Source: Apiospora phragmitis (taxonomy: Eukaryota; Ascomycota; Sordariomycetes; Amphisphaeriales; Apiosporaceae). Taken from it: 64,000 nucleotides of DNA. Position numbers and translations under genes: made by a program. Shown piece after piece: positions 48,342-58,869 of this stretch. Numbering within the stretch: the stretch's first letter is position 1; each line of letters begins with the position of its first letter. The DNA lies in NCBI GenBank assembly GCA_038363925.1, contig JAQQWL010000009.1:1550001-1614000 (forward strand). The letters run 5' to 3'. The notes beneath the pieces are model-generated. The model was not told where the DNA came from and made no database searches. It saw only the letters and a program-made list of their open reading frames with translations.

Positions 48342-49217
48342 TTACTTCGGGCCTCCATGCATTGCGTCGAAGCCGATAATCAATAAACCATAATCGTGGA
48401 TTTTCGTTGATGCACGATTTAAAGATTCTGCAATTACACTTGTGAGTCCTTTATCTGCCCCGTAGGCATCCCATTCAGTCTTTAGGTCCACTTCCCAAGA
48501 CGGGTCAAACTCCAGGGCTACATGTTCCGGCCGCCGAGACAAGGGGATTTCGAAATGGTGGCCCATGACATCATAATAAGTATCTTTACGATAAGCCTGG
48601 GAAAGGGGGATCTGGAAGCAGACCAGGTCTCTCTGAGGGTAGAGAGTAAATGGCATCTGCTCTTTGCCGCTTTTGAGTAGAGTTCCGTTCAACTCCGTTG
48701 GGTTGGCTTGCCAAGACTGGTTTCCGGCAGGTTGCAGTTGTCGTCTCACTGAGCGCCGAATCTTTTCCATGCGGCGACGTAATGCGATGTGCGAATCCCA
48801 GCATGCAGTCCAGAGGCCACCATGGATCATGTAGGTAGATGGATTTTTCGGGGGGGGGGGGGGTGTCCGAGAGTCTCTTAGTACGGTCCCAATGCGGCGC
48901 CATGAGCTGCCATCGTTCTTCCTCCGGCAAAAGTCTGTACTTGGGATGTGGCAATATTGGAAGGGACCTTCGATCACCACGCTTCCAGGTTTTGAGAAAT
49001 TCGCATCTGTACACCTCTTGCCAGTCGACCTTGTCGGCCTTGTCCCGTTCCGCAAACGATAAACACTGAATTGAGGAGAAGTACGCCCCTCGCTTGGTGC
49101 GTAGAGATAGCGCAGCCATAGCGCAGCCCATTCCCATATCATGAGTCTTACTTCCGCAGATAGTCGAGGAAAGTAATGAAAGCTCTCGTGTACGCTCTGG
49201 GGATTTGAGTCGACCAT
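48342..49217 (-). pseudogene. 2EXR-domain protein with an 11-bp duplication and a long G run
   Basis: Fungal protein with the 2EXR domain of unknown function: FHYFPRLSAEVRLMIWEWA near the start is diagnostic. The best protein needs three segments: frame one from the ATG at 49,217, the next frame for RGAYFSSIQCLSFAERDK through EEERWQLMAPHWDRTKRL, then frame one again from MIHGGLWTACWDSHIALRRR to the stop at 48,342 (ending with ALEFDPSWEVDL and YGADKGL). The first shift coincides with an exact tandem duplication of 11 bp (49,107-49,117 and 49,118-49,128). Removing one copy joins WEWAALSLRTKRGAYF in frame. The second shift falls in 14 consecutive G (48,850-48,863). A single continuous ORF exists but its middle third is then out of the family frame. 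Either a mildly broken gene or an assembly artefact. Confidence 0.65.
48850..48863. repeat. G14 homopolymer inside the 2EXR gene
   Basis: Fourteen G on the plus strand, read as a proline run on the coding strand. Its length decides the downstream reading frame of the gene. Confidence 0.95.
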
Positions 49218-49546
49218 TTTGTCCGGTGTGCTTAAGTTTGGATTTTTGACGGATTGTTGTATTCAAAATGGGCTGTTCTGAATTGGCTGGAGCAGCTCGG
49301 AGTCGATGGAGACGAGTGCCGAATGAATTCAACTGCCATTAATAAGATGGCGAAAGGAAAGAATAGGTACCTAATTATACACGTAATAGGCCATAATATT
49401 TCGGCGATTGAGAAGGTTCCTGGATGATATGACTCACAGGTAAGGTGGTTCTACTTGGGTTTGTCATACTGCTGAACTGCCTGAGTGACGACGATTGATT
49501 GATTGGTGTAAATTCTCCAAACGAAAGACGATTTTCTGCTTCCCTA

Positions 49547-50551
49547 TTATGAACCAATGATCCTCTCCAGATACGCCAGCCAGTTCAGCCCTAAAACTTT
49601 GCGCATCTTCTCCTCTGGCCAATCCTTCCGCGCCATTGCGCAAGCCAGTTCAGCACGATCGGCCAAGGGGCCAAGGGGCTTGATGACTTTTTGGCTCCCC
49701 CAGGGGGTGAGTTGCCGCGCATAGCCCTTATCTTTGTTGCACCACGCCATGAATTCGCTCGGCCTTCCGTGGCCCTCGCTGGCGTCAGACCCGATCCCCA
49801 CGAGGTCCTCGCCCACCAAGCCTATGACATAGTCGAGTGCATCCACGTAGTCGTCGACGGTACTGTCGTTGCCCTTGGCCATATGCGGCCCAAACTGCGA
49901 CAAGCCGACAAAGCCGCCCTTGGAACCAATCAGTTTGATCAGGTGGTCCGACTTGTTGCGCGAGTGCTCCTTGAGCCCAGCGGGCAGCACATGGGAGAAG
50001 CACGGCGGCTTGCCTGCGGGCGCGTATAAGATGGCATCCTCGCTCGTCTTGGGCCCAACATGGCTCAGGTCCAGCACGATGCCCAGCCGCGCCATCTCGT
50101 CGACGACCTCGCGCCCGAACCCCGTCAGGCCGGAGTCGTGCAGCTCGGTGTAGCCGGCGCCCGAGTAATTCTGCGTGTTGTACGTGAGCTGCATCTTGCG
50201 GACGCCGAGGTCGCGGAACACGCGCAGGTAGTCGAGCTGGTCCTCGATGCCGGCCGTGTTCTGCCACGAGAGGAGCACCGCCGTCTTGCCCGCGTCCTTG
50301 GCCGCCCGGATGTGGGCCGCGCTGTGGGCCTGCACGATGAGGTCGCTGTGCTCCTCGAACCACCGCTTCCATTGCACCACGTTGGCGAGGCTGCCGCGGA
50401 GGCCCTCCCACAGGCCGCACGTGCACGACACGCCTGTGATGCCGCCCTTGTGCCACGCCTCGAAGATGTCGCGGGACCAGTTGCAGATGTTGAGTCCATC
50501 GAAGTGGATGGACGAGGCATGAGTTTCTCGCGCTTCTGTTTCGGTGACCAT
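49547..50551 (-). CDS. Peptidase M19 family (membrane dipeptidase-like) metallohydrolase
   Basis: Zinc-dependent dipeptidase-type hydrolase of the M19/amidohydrolase fold, which in fungi also acts in secondary metabolism and nitrogen use. Intronless, 334 aa, complete. Conserved blocks: HFDGLNICNWS at the N-terminus (first metal-binding strand; the classical DGHND form is altered to HFDG), SWQNTAGIEDQLDYLRVFRDLG, LTYNTQNYSGAGYTE, GIVLDLSHVG (metal His), PPCFSHVLPAGLKEHSRNKSD (second His), FVGLSQFGPHM and GIGSDASEGHG (acidic residue). No signal peptide or GPI signal, so probably cytosolic. It is divergent from the MFS transporter with a gap of about 480 bp, which may mean joint control of uptake and hydrolysis of a small amide or peptide. 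Confidence 0.87.
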   Translation of the reverse strand: MVTETEARETHASSIHFDGLNICNWSRDIFEAWHKGGITGVSCTCGLWEGLRGSLANVVQWKRWFEEHSDLIVQAHSAAHIRAAKDAGKTAVLLSWQNTAGIEDQLDYLRVFRDLGVRKMQLTYNTQNYSGAGYTELHDSGLTGFGREVVDEMARLGIVLDLSHVGPKTSEDAILYAPAGKPPCFSHVLPAGLKEHSRNKSDHLIKLIGSKGGFVGLSQFGPHMAKGNDSTVDDYVDALDYVIGLVGEDLVGIGSDASEGHGRPSEFMAWCNKDKGYARQLTPWGSQKVIKPLGPLADRAELACAMARKDWPEEKMRKVLGLNWLAYLERIIGS

Positions 50552-51031
50552 TTTGCTTGCTCCTGTGTTTGTACTACTGGGTTAACTAGAGCAGGTGAAA
50601 TACAAAGAAGCAAGTCGTCATGTTTTGCTTTCTTGGGTATGATAAAGTTAAGAAGCACGCCTCATGTTTAGTAGGGGCATAGGGGGGTCGGGAGCCATTC
50701 CGATGGCGGCGTGGGGCCCAGTATGCTGTTCCTGGTAATTGTCGGGGATGACCCGACATGTGACATGTCAAGATCTTGATAATCAACTACTGATATGAAG
50801 ACCCTATATGACTGGACTACGCCTTCATCTTATCCACTTTAACTGACATCACATCAGCCCGCGGCCCAATCACGTTATTGGCAAATCCGAACCAACTGGC
50901 TTGCCATGCAAGGTGTGGTGGGGTAACTGCAGTTGGCAATGTGGCTTAAATAGCAGTCATATCTTGTCAGTTTGAGATTCCGAAACGGAGATGGGTATTG
51001 GTTAAGGAATCGTTATCGTTCACAAGCCAAC
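50552..51031. promoter_or_regulatory. Shared intergenic region between dipeptidase and MFS transporter
   Basis: About 480 bp between divergent genes, so both promoters sit here. Palindrome-like CATGTCACATGTC words occur near 50,755-50,770. No defined regulator site is claimed. Confidence 0.4.
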
Positions 51032-52590
51032 ATGGACAGCACCGGCGTTATACGGAAGGTCAACCCAGATGAAGGCCACAGTGAAGCAGAAGTAACGTAT
51101 TCCTCGGTAAAATTTCCTCTCAGAAAAAGATTATGGTCTGTCGTCTGGGACTCGCTAGACAAGACACCTGAAGAACGCAAGTTCATCGCAAAGATCGACT
51201 GGTGGATTCTAAGTTATTGTTGCGTTTCGTATTTCGTCAAGTATCTCGACCAAACCAATGTGAGGCCCTTTTCTACTCCTATCTGTCACGTGGTGATATA
51301 CGTACACTCACACTCCTTGCGTGACAGATAAGCAATGCATACGTCTCGGGCATGAAAGAGGACCTGGTCCTGACCGGCAACGACCTCAACTTTCTTACTA
51401 CCTTCTGGAACATTGGGTATATCATAGGCCAGCTACCTTCCCAGCTGATTTTGACCAAAGTCAGACCGTCTATCTGGCTTCCCACGCTCGAGCTGATGTG
51501 GAGTCTGATAGTCATGGGCATGGCTGGAGCTAAAAACGTCGAGACACTCTACGCACTGCGGTTCTTTATCGGCCTGCTCGAGGCATCGGCCTATCCGGGC
51601 ATCATGACACTACTGGGCAACTTTTACACCCCGGCGGAGCTTGGAAAGCGCGCCTGTATCTTCCAAGCTTCTTCCAGTGCTGCCCAGATGTTCTCAGGGT
51701 ACCTTCAGGCAGCTCTGTTCAGCGGCATGAACGGGAAACATGGCGTCGCTGCCTGGAGATGGCTATTCATCTTCGATGGCATCATCGGTGTCCCTGTAGC
51801 GCTGTATGGCTATCTCGCGGTCCCCGACTCTCCAACTACGTCTCGGGCATTTTGGCTCAAGCCCAAGGAGCGCGAGATGGCCATTGCCCGGATGGAGCGC
51901 GTCGGCCGCAATCCAATGAAGAAGCTTACCTGGAACATCATCCGCGAGATTGTGACCTCGTGGCCCGTCTACCTCTTCTGTGCCATCTTCATCGTGCACG
52001 TCCTCGGCATCCGCATCTACTCCTACATGAACCTCTGGCTCAAGGCGACGAAGCGCTACACGACCGAGGAGATCAACATCATCCCGACCGCCGGCTACGG
52101 CCTGCAGATCCTCTTCACCCTGTCGTACGCCTGGACCAGCGACGCCCTGGGGATGCGCTGGCCCGTCATCATCGCGGCGTGCCTCGTGGCGCTCGCTGGG
52201 ACCGCTATCCTGTCCGTGTACCCGGCGCACGACCACGCGGCCATGATGGCGGGCTGGCTGCTGACCTTCTGCGAGACGGGCGCGGGCGCGCTCATCGTCA
52301 CTTGGATCAACGAGATCTGCTCGCACTCGGCCGAGCACCGCGCCATCGTCATCGGCGTCGTCGAGACCGCCGCCTTCACCTTCCAGGCCTGGGTCCCGCT
52401 GCTGATCTACAACACGGGCGAGGCGCCCAGGTTTAGGATCGGGTACCAGATGGCGTCGGCCTTTTTCGCCCTCGAAATCGTGTTTACGTTGGTGATTCTC
52501 TATTGTTCCAAGAAGTGGCCGCAGGGAGAAAGGAGACAGGAGTCGGAAAGGGGAGACAGTGCCGATGGGGACACAGCGCATGTAGTGTAG
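51032..52590 (+). CDS. MFS transporter, anion:cation symporter (DAL5/allantoate-pantothenate type)
   Basis: Plasma-membrane permease of the DAL5-type MFS family, which takes up organic anions such as allantoate, pantothenate or small peptides. Exons 51,032-51,259 and 51,328-52,590; intron 51,260-51,327 with GTGAGG and GACAG. 496 aa. Typical opening DKTPEERKFIAKIDWWILSY then [23 protein letters not shown], the loop around LPSQLILTKVRPSIWLPTLE, and RFFIGLLEASAYPGIMTLLG followed by the WRWLFIFDGIIGVP helix. About twelve hydrophobic segments are visible. The start is the only ATG before the conserved N-terminal block. The substrate cannot be told from sequence; proximity to an M19 hydrolase suggests a peptide or amide. 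Confidence 0.9.
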
Positions 52591-53211
52591 CTTTATTTCA
52601 AGTAGTACTCAGATATGATAGTCTCGGGGCTTTTGGGTTTTACTACACCGAAACATTCTGCAGTCCGCTGGCGTTTTCGAGGTACCACATCACTTCTACT
52701 CCAAATTAGCTTTTTCATTGCAAGCTATTCCATCGCCGTCTAGTTAGGTAGTACTCTATCGATAATACATTATTGACTATTTCATTGCTACCAGCTAACC
52801 GGGAATCGAGGGCTCTGGATCATGTGAGCACAAGTTCCCCTAGCGTTTACTTTACTGTTGCTTTCTTTTTGATGAACCAGTTCTAATGACTGCAGGAATA
52901 ATGAAAACAAGTGGAAGGTGTCTTTTGCTTTACTTTATTTATTTGAGCGAATGTGTGACTTGCTAGCTTGTCAACAAGAATAAGAAACCGAAGAATTGTT
53001 GTTTGTCCACCAGACAAGCCCTTAAGGGGTCATTGTCTCTTCACATTTTGTGCTTTGGCACTTCTCGATGACTCGGTGACGCTTCGACCCAGGGGCACTG
53101 GATTTAGTCGACGGAAAGAGTACTTGAAGCTAAGCGCTTCTCGAAAGTAGCCTGACATTTTGGCACAAGGGTTAGGTGGATTCGATGAGCTGGTGGGCAT
53201 GGTACTCACAG
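52591..53211. other. Intergenic region between convergent genes
   Basis: Between the MFS stop and the stop of the small secreted protein. It holds the two 3' flanks and no gene that I can support. Confidence 0.45.
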
Positions 53212-53590
53212 TTAAGCGCAGACGGCACCACCGTTGTGGTTGCCAGCACAGTTGTTGCCTCCGCAAGAAGCAATGACGACGAACTGGCCGTTCGCGCATT
53301 GGACCTAGAATGGCAGATGGTTTAGCTGGGCTGGAGCACTGAGAGCCGGACTGACGGTAGATCACTACGAAGTACAAGGGTTCACATACGATGCTGTGGC
53401 AGCTGGTATCGCACCCGTAGCCGTTGCCGCTGCAGGAGGCACCGATGGTGAAGGAAGCAATAGGGGCTCCGGACGAGGCACCGCAGGTTCCACGGCGCTC
53501 CAAGGCGTTGGCATCCTCAGCAGGGGCCGCCATGACCGGGGCGACGGTCATGAGCAGGCTGAAGAGGGCGGTGAGGGCAGAGAAATGCAT
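53212..53590 (-). CDS. Small secreted cysteine-rich protein (97 aa)
   Basis: Candidate effector or antimicrobial-like protein. Exons 53,590-53,390 and 53,304-53,212; the intron 53,389-53,305 has GTATGT and CTAG. Signal peptide MHFSALTALFSLLMTVAPVMA, a short acidic propeptide (APAEDANALERR, with a dibasic processing site), then a mature chain of about 64 residues starting GTCGASSGAP. The mature part contains eight cysteines in the order CX..C..C..C..C..C..C..C, including GNGYGCDTSCHSIVQC and SCGGNNCAGN, so four disulfide bonds are likely. It is Gly/Ser/Asn-rich and ends GGAVCA. I do not recognise a named family. A function in host interaction or microbial competition is inference. Confidence 0.8.
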
Positions 53591-56500
53591 TTTCTGGTTT
53601 GGTTAGTGAATGGTGTAGTGTGAGGTATGATATGATGGATGAACTGTGCTGTGAATTTGTGCCCCAAACCGAGAGATCGGGTGCAAGACTTACACCCCTT
53701 TTATATTCCTCGAACTGTCATGAGCTCCACCAACGTCCTCGCAAAAGGCTTCCATGATGGGGAGAGTCCTGCCGATCATGGATCAGCAGGAAGTCTCAAC
53801 CAAAGGCCCACCCCCCCCCCTGGACCACGTTGGCCTAACCACCAGCTACAGCCCACGTCTCCCAAAAGCTTCTTTACTATTGCTTCTGGTGTTGGCTTCA
53901 CGTAGGCTTGCATCTACCCCCTCACAACTGTGCCTATCAGATGGCGCGAATGAGAGTTTCTAACGTCAGACGAGGTTGCAACTCGGTGAGACCCTTTCTC
54001 GCCTCTTGTGCAACAATGGGGACCTCCTGTTCGGCACCGATGTAAAGATTTTCTAATAACCTAATACAGGGCTCTTTTGTATATTCCTCGTGGCCCGTCT
54101 CGTGCCAACACAAGCATCTCAAAAGAAAGCCTGGTACACGGTATGGGAAGAAGCTCGTTAACGTTATCCATAGGCGTAGACATTGAATCGACCCCTGAGC
54201 TGGACACGATAGGAGAGCAAGGCTTTGAGAGATGTTCGTTGGGCTGCTTCTTCCCCAGATGTTTAGAAGGCGCACTTGCCGTAACAGACTATCTGCTGAC
54301 ATGCATGCGGGTGCGGTATGGGAAGTAGTAAGCTGACTATACGCAAGCAACACCCGGATAGACCGGCGTCATCAGCCGTATAGGGAGGCGGGTCTCGCCA
54401 TCGGTGTGATTGGACGGCCCGACTCTTCCTTTCAAGTCAGCCTTCGACAGTTTCATGCAGCATTAATAATGAATACTACCTCGGCCCCTTCTACATCAGT
54501 AAGCAACTTCAAGATGGTCTACAGAAACGTCATCCGGGCTGACCATGGCAACATAAGCATCGGATAAGTTGAGGTGTGCTATGACATCGTATTTTAATTG
54601 GCGCAACTACTCCGAATGTGGCTTTATGGGCCGCTTTATCACCGGGGGATCGCATAGTCAGATCACATCAACAGCGCCCCGGGAAGTCGTCTATGTATTA
54701 CACAACTGCAACCGTTAACGTGGTTCACTTCCGGTTATGGCCTGTTGAGATCCATGTCGACCGATCTCTCCTGATTAACGGAACCGCGTACAGAACCCGT
54801 TATTGCCAGCAGCTGAGCCAAAGTTGAGGGGGAAATCGTATGCGTGAAGGGCGGGATTCTATACTAGAGCAGGCGCACGGCCTTTGAAAATATCGTTCTA
54901 TGCGTCAGGTACATACCTAGCGAGGTGAATAGATACCTTTAACCACTTCGACTGACAAGGCTCTATCCGGCCTGCCACCATCGTATCAAAGTCAGCCGCT
55001 GAGGTCAGACCACAAGGTACCAGAAGCACGATACAGGCAGACAAACGGCATTCGAAGATAGATGAGTGTGAATATTTGGGATAGCCATGACATAAGATTT
55101 GCGATTATGATGCTCAATCTCGTAGGGGGCTATATGATGGGGACTACCACATCCTAGGGAGCCTCAAGAAGTCAAGATATCGGTAGTGAGCGGCAGAGAG
55201 ACAACTTATACAGAAATCCCCATATTGACGAAGCGCTCCGTGGTCGATCGGCTTCTACCCACATGCCACATGAATATCATACTTGAAATAGCAACCCGAC
55301 TTGATCTCGTCGGCAACCTCCGTCTTTAGATCATCGAGTTGGTAATTGGACATCACCCCGGGCGAGCCTCGCTAAGCCATAAATGTGCCCAAAGTCGAAT
55401 TCTCGCCGAGATGGATTCTCTGGCCAGATTTGGGCCATTGGGCGGTCGGTACCGGGCCGAGAACCGCCAGGATGTCCTTGACGCCAAGCAAAACCAGGGA
55501 ATGGGAAACGACTGTATAAACAACTGCATAATAAGATAGCCATATGAGACTGCGGCGAATCAACGCTCGCCGTTACGAGAGACCGCCAACGGCGAAACAT
55601 CGTCCAGGACGCCTTTTCAGGGGTACCCAAATAGGACGCCATCCTAAATATGGTTATGCGTAAAAAGATTGCAGTCTTACGAAAGTGATGCTAGAAGTCC
55701 AGAGACACCTGTTTGGACTATAATTACGTACGTATTGGCTTTTATCTATTTGGACGGTTGTGTTACCTGCCCTCACGATGTTACTGTAAGAGGTACGCCA
55801 CCCATTGTCACGGTGGCAGGTGTAAACACCCAGCCAGCCGGTTCGTAAGGGAGTTCGTTCCTGGTGATCGGTGTCAGGAGTCGGATTCGAACACATGCCT
55901 TATGCAGGTAAAGTCCCACGAAGGTACTGGGAGCAGTTCACAAGATATGCTCATACCACTGGATCCGCATCCGGCAGTGAAGAAGGCACCTCGTGTACTG
56001 TAAGCTCTCCTATTTTCCCGGGAGAAAAAAAAACTCGGATGGTGCGAAATTAGAGTCCCTAATGGGAGCACTTCACACACGGGATCAGCAAAGGAAAGTC
56101 TCAAGCATGCACCTGGGAGCTCTTCGCAATCCGTTATCCATACCACTCAACCACCCTTGAAAGAAAAGCCAGTTAATTGGAATCATGTACCTACCTCTCC
56201 CCCCTATGCACAGTCGTTGTCCCCCACCATTATTGTTGTAACCTGCTAACAAGTGTACCGCTACCAGCACACATTAGAAGACAATAGGGCGCTTGTAAAC
56301 ACCATCCTGCAACATCAAGTTCTGTGTCAAGCATGGCGCCTCTTTGCTACAAGTTCGAGTACAGCATTCAGCACCACGGCGACCACCATCACGGCGAGCT
56401 TGAGTTCAGCAAAAGCTCCAGGCGACGGGCGAAACACCTTATTGGGCACCACCACGACTGCCATCACGAGATGAGGTTCTCCTTATGCCACGGCTTCGAG

Positions 56501-58869
56501 CTCATCTCCGTTTATAACTCCGGGGAAGGGCACACCACCTCCCATAATTGTTTTTAGTCTTACGACTGAAGCCATGACTTCAGAATGCACCTTGGACCTC
56601 ATGACTACGATCGTGGCCACCACTGCCAATCCCACAGCAACTTCCAGCGCCGAGAACTTTTATATAATAGCTACCGGCGGGAAGACGCGGAAAGCTCGAA
56701 CGGTTACTTATCCAATACAGTGTATCTAGGCAAAACTACAAATGAGGGCGGACTATCTTACTGTCGATTTACCTCCGGCGACGCATTGTCGATGGGCTGG
56801 TGAACTGGGGCTCTCGCTCGACCCAATCAGGAGCACCCCGAAGATCGAGGATTCCAACTACCACGCTATGTATGATCCCCGAACAGAGTACGCCATGGGT
56901 AAAGATGGGGCGATGGGCCGATGAGTCGCAGGTCCTGGTGCTTCCGTGGATTTATTGTGTCGTGGGAACACTGCATCGATAATGATTATCGAGCGTTGAT
57001 GACATGCAAAGGCGATGGCGGCTACCCGACTTAAGGATGGAGAGTCGTGGTGAAGCTGTATTGACAGTGGATTCCGATAACCAATAATACGACACGCAGC
57101 AGCGAAATAGCACACGGTGCAGTTGGCGGTTGGCGGTTGGCCCTCATGCTTGACCGACTTCGACACGCGGTCCAGCCAGCTATGCAGATGGCGGTAGTGT
57201 CAAGGGTCCAGAATGTGACAAATCATACCTGACCGCCTAATTGCAGCGGGCGAGAACTGAAATCATGTAGAAGTAATCACACGAGACGCCCCAATGTCCT
57301 ATCAGACAGAGTGTAGGAATCGTAAGCCGCATACACAGCTCCCCGCATGTTCGGAGGGTTGCATCCCTGACGAAGTTTGCGAGCCCAATTGCTGACGGCC
57401 TCCCCCAAGCGAGGCAGAGAGAGGTCACGCTTGCCATCCATGATGAAGGGCAACGTAGATTAATGAACAGACCGGATGATAAGACGGGCCTTTGCTTACC
57501 CGCCTGTGTGCTCCGGCCAAGAAGCGCGGGCACATATTGCTTGGATGACTCGGGCGACTGAGCGGTGCCGGAAGCGGAGAATGGTTGTGCGACAAACTAG
57601 GTTACTCGCCGGGACTGAAAACGAAAGGTCGCGGTTTCTTGGGGGGCTAGGGGACTGGAGCCTGGACCCAGTCAGAACGGATCCATTACATTACAGCGTG
57701 CATGACACGACTGCAGCGAGAAATTTGATAGGCAGAGTCCCGACGCTTGACGGGGACATGCAGGATCAGCGCCGATTTTAAGTACGGGGTATGAGATGCG
57801 CCTTTCCCTTTTGACGATTGGCGGTGATTAGGAAGGAATATGTTTGTTACCTCGATTTCCATCAGAAGAGATGCAGAGTCCGACGTCTGAAACGAATCTA
57901 TGACATGACGTAGCGCAGCAGCTAGCTGAAGGATTGCTGCTGATTAGATCTCGGGTATCACATTTGATATCCCCCGGTGCCGTTACAAAAGCATCCTATC
58001 TATACATACCTAAGTACATACTATATAAGGTTGTATAACGGTCTGCTACAAGTTCCCTCCGGGTGGAGTTATTACTGATTCCGTTCTCGTAACATTCGAG
58101 AAACATTGTTAAACATGACGAGTTCCTGCAGCAACCCAGGTGACCGGAGCAGGCGCTAGTATGGTCGGTGGGGTAACTTATCACTCGCCGCTGTGTCCAT
58201 ACAGTGTTTGCCTCAGATGCACCTAGCAACATTCACATTGCGCACCACCTCTGAAGAAGCACTGGTTTGGAAGACGGCAAGGCTCCGTGGTTACCGCAAC
58301 TACAGGAATGAGGTTCGCCCGGTCAAGATCAACAGTTACCCTAGTAGCCAATAGCCGAAGGTAGGTATCCAGTCGGCAGTCGGAGCGAAACAGGCTCCAG
58401 TTTAATGTCGTTATCTTGCTTTTCCTCCCCACCTTTCACGCTGCTCTTATTGTGCTTCTTCTTTTCGTTACCACTCACGACACTCTGTCCGGCCTCATCT
58501 CCCCAATAAACTTTTCCCACCTCTTCCCAATACCGCCAATAGAGTTTCTTACATGCTGCACCCCGGACAACATCGTTCGGACTGAAGTGCTTGGCTTCAA
58601 CTACGTCTAATCTAAGCCGCAACTCCAAACATTGTCTTTGTTCTGGTAGCTTTTTTTCTCTTCGCGCAAAAGATAGACTGGCTTGTCTTACCGACCCGTT
58701 GCGCGCCCTTCGGCTCATTACTTCCTACTTGGTGTACCCGAGATAACGAGGCACTTCCTCCACCTAAGCTAAATCACGGCAAACACCAAGGCAATTGGGT
58801 GCCGCTTCCGACATTGTCTTGCCCTTGGGGCGCCGCCACTGGGCAGCCGGGATGCCGGGACAGGAAATC
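53591..58869. other. Gene-poor stretch of about 5.3 kb
   Basis: No gene that I can support with confidence. ORFs are short and without family patterns; one His-rich ORF is listed separately. A short AGTCGGATTCGAACACA stretch near 55,878 resembles a tRNA T-loop but no cloverleaf forms around it. The last 500 bp before 58,870 is pyrimidine-rich and probably the promoter/5' UTR of the ABC transporter gene. Confidence 0.5.
56333..56557 (+). CDS. Histidine-rich small ORF, hypothetical
   Basis: From ATG 56,333 the ORF encodes 74 residues with two His clusters, HHGDHHHGE and HHHDCHHE, and begins MAPLCYKFEYS. The next ORF, from about 56,585, continues in a His-containing style (GPHDYDRGHHCQSHSN). 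Such clusters could bind metal ions. No homology is recognised and no intron joins the two with confidence, so it may be chance. Low confidence. Confidence 0.25.
   Translation: MAPLCYKFEYSIQHHGDHHHGELEFSKSSRRRAKHLIGHHHDCHHEMRFSLCHGFELISVYNSGEGHTTSHNCF

Noticed and set aside
49785..50671. Long ORFs overlapping the dipeptidase gene in other frames and on the other strand
   Set aside because: They are by-products of the high GC content at third codon positions; the M19 frame explains the region fully.
55870..55960. tRNA-like T-loop word (GATTCGAACACA) on the plus strand
   Set aside because: No pairing acceptor, D or anticodon stems could be formed around it on either strand; the T-stem itself does not pair.
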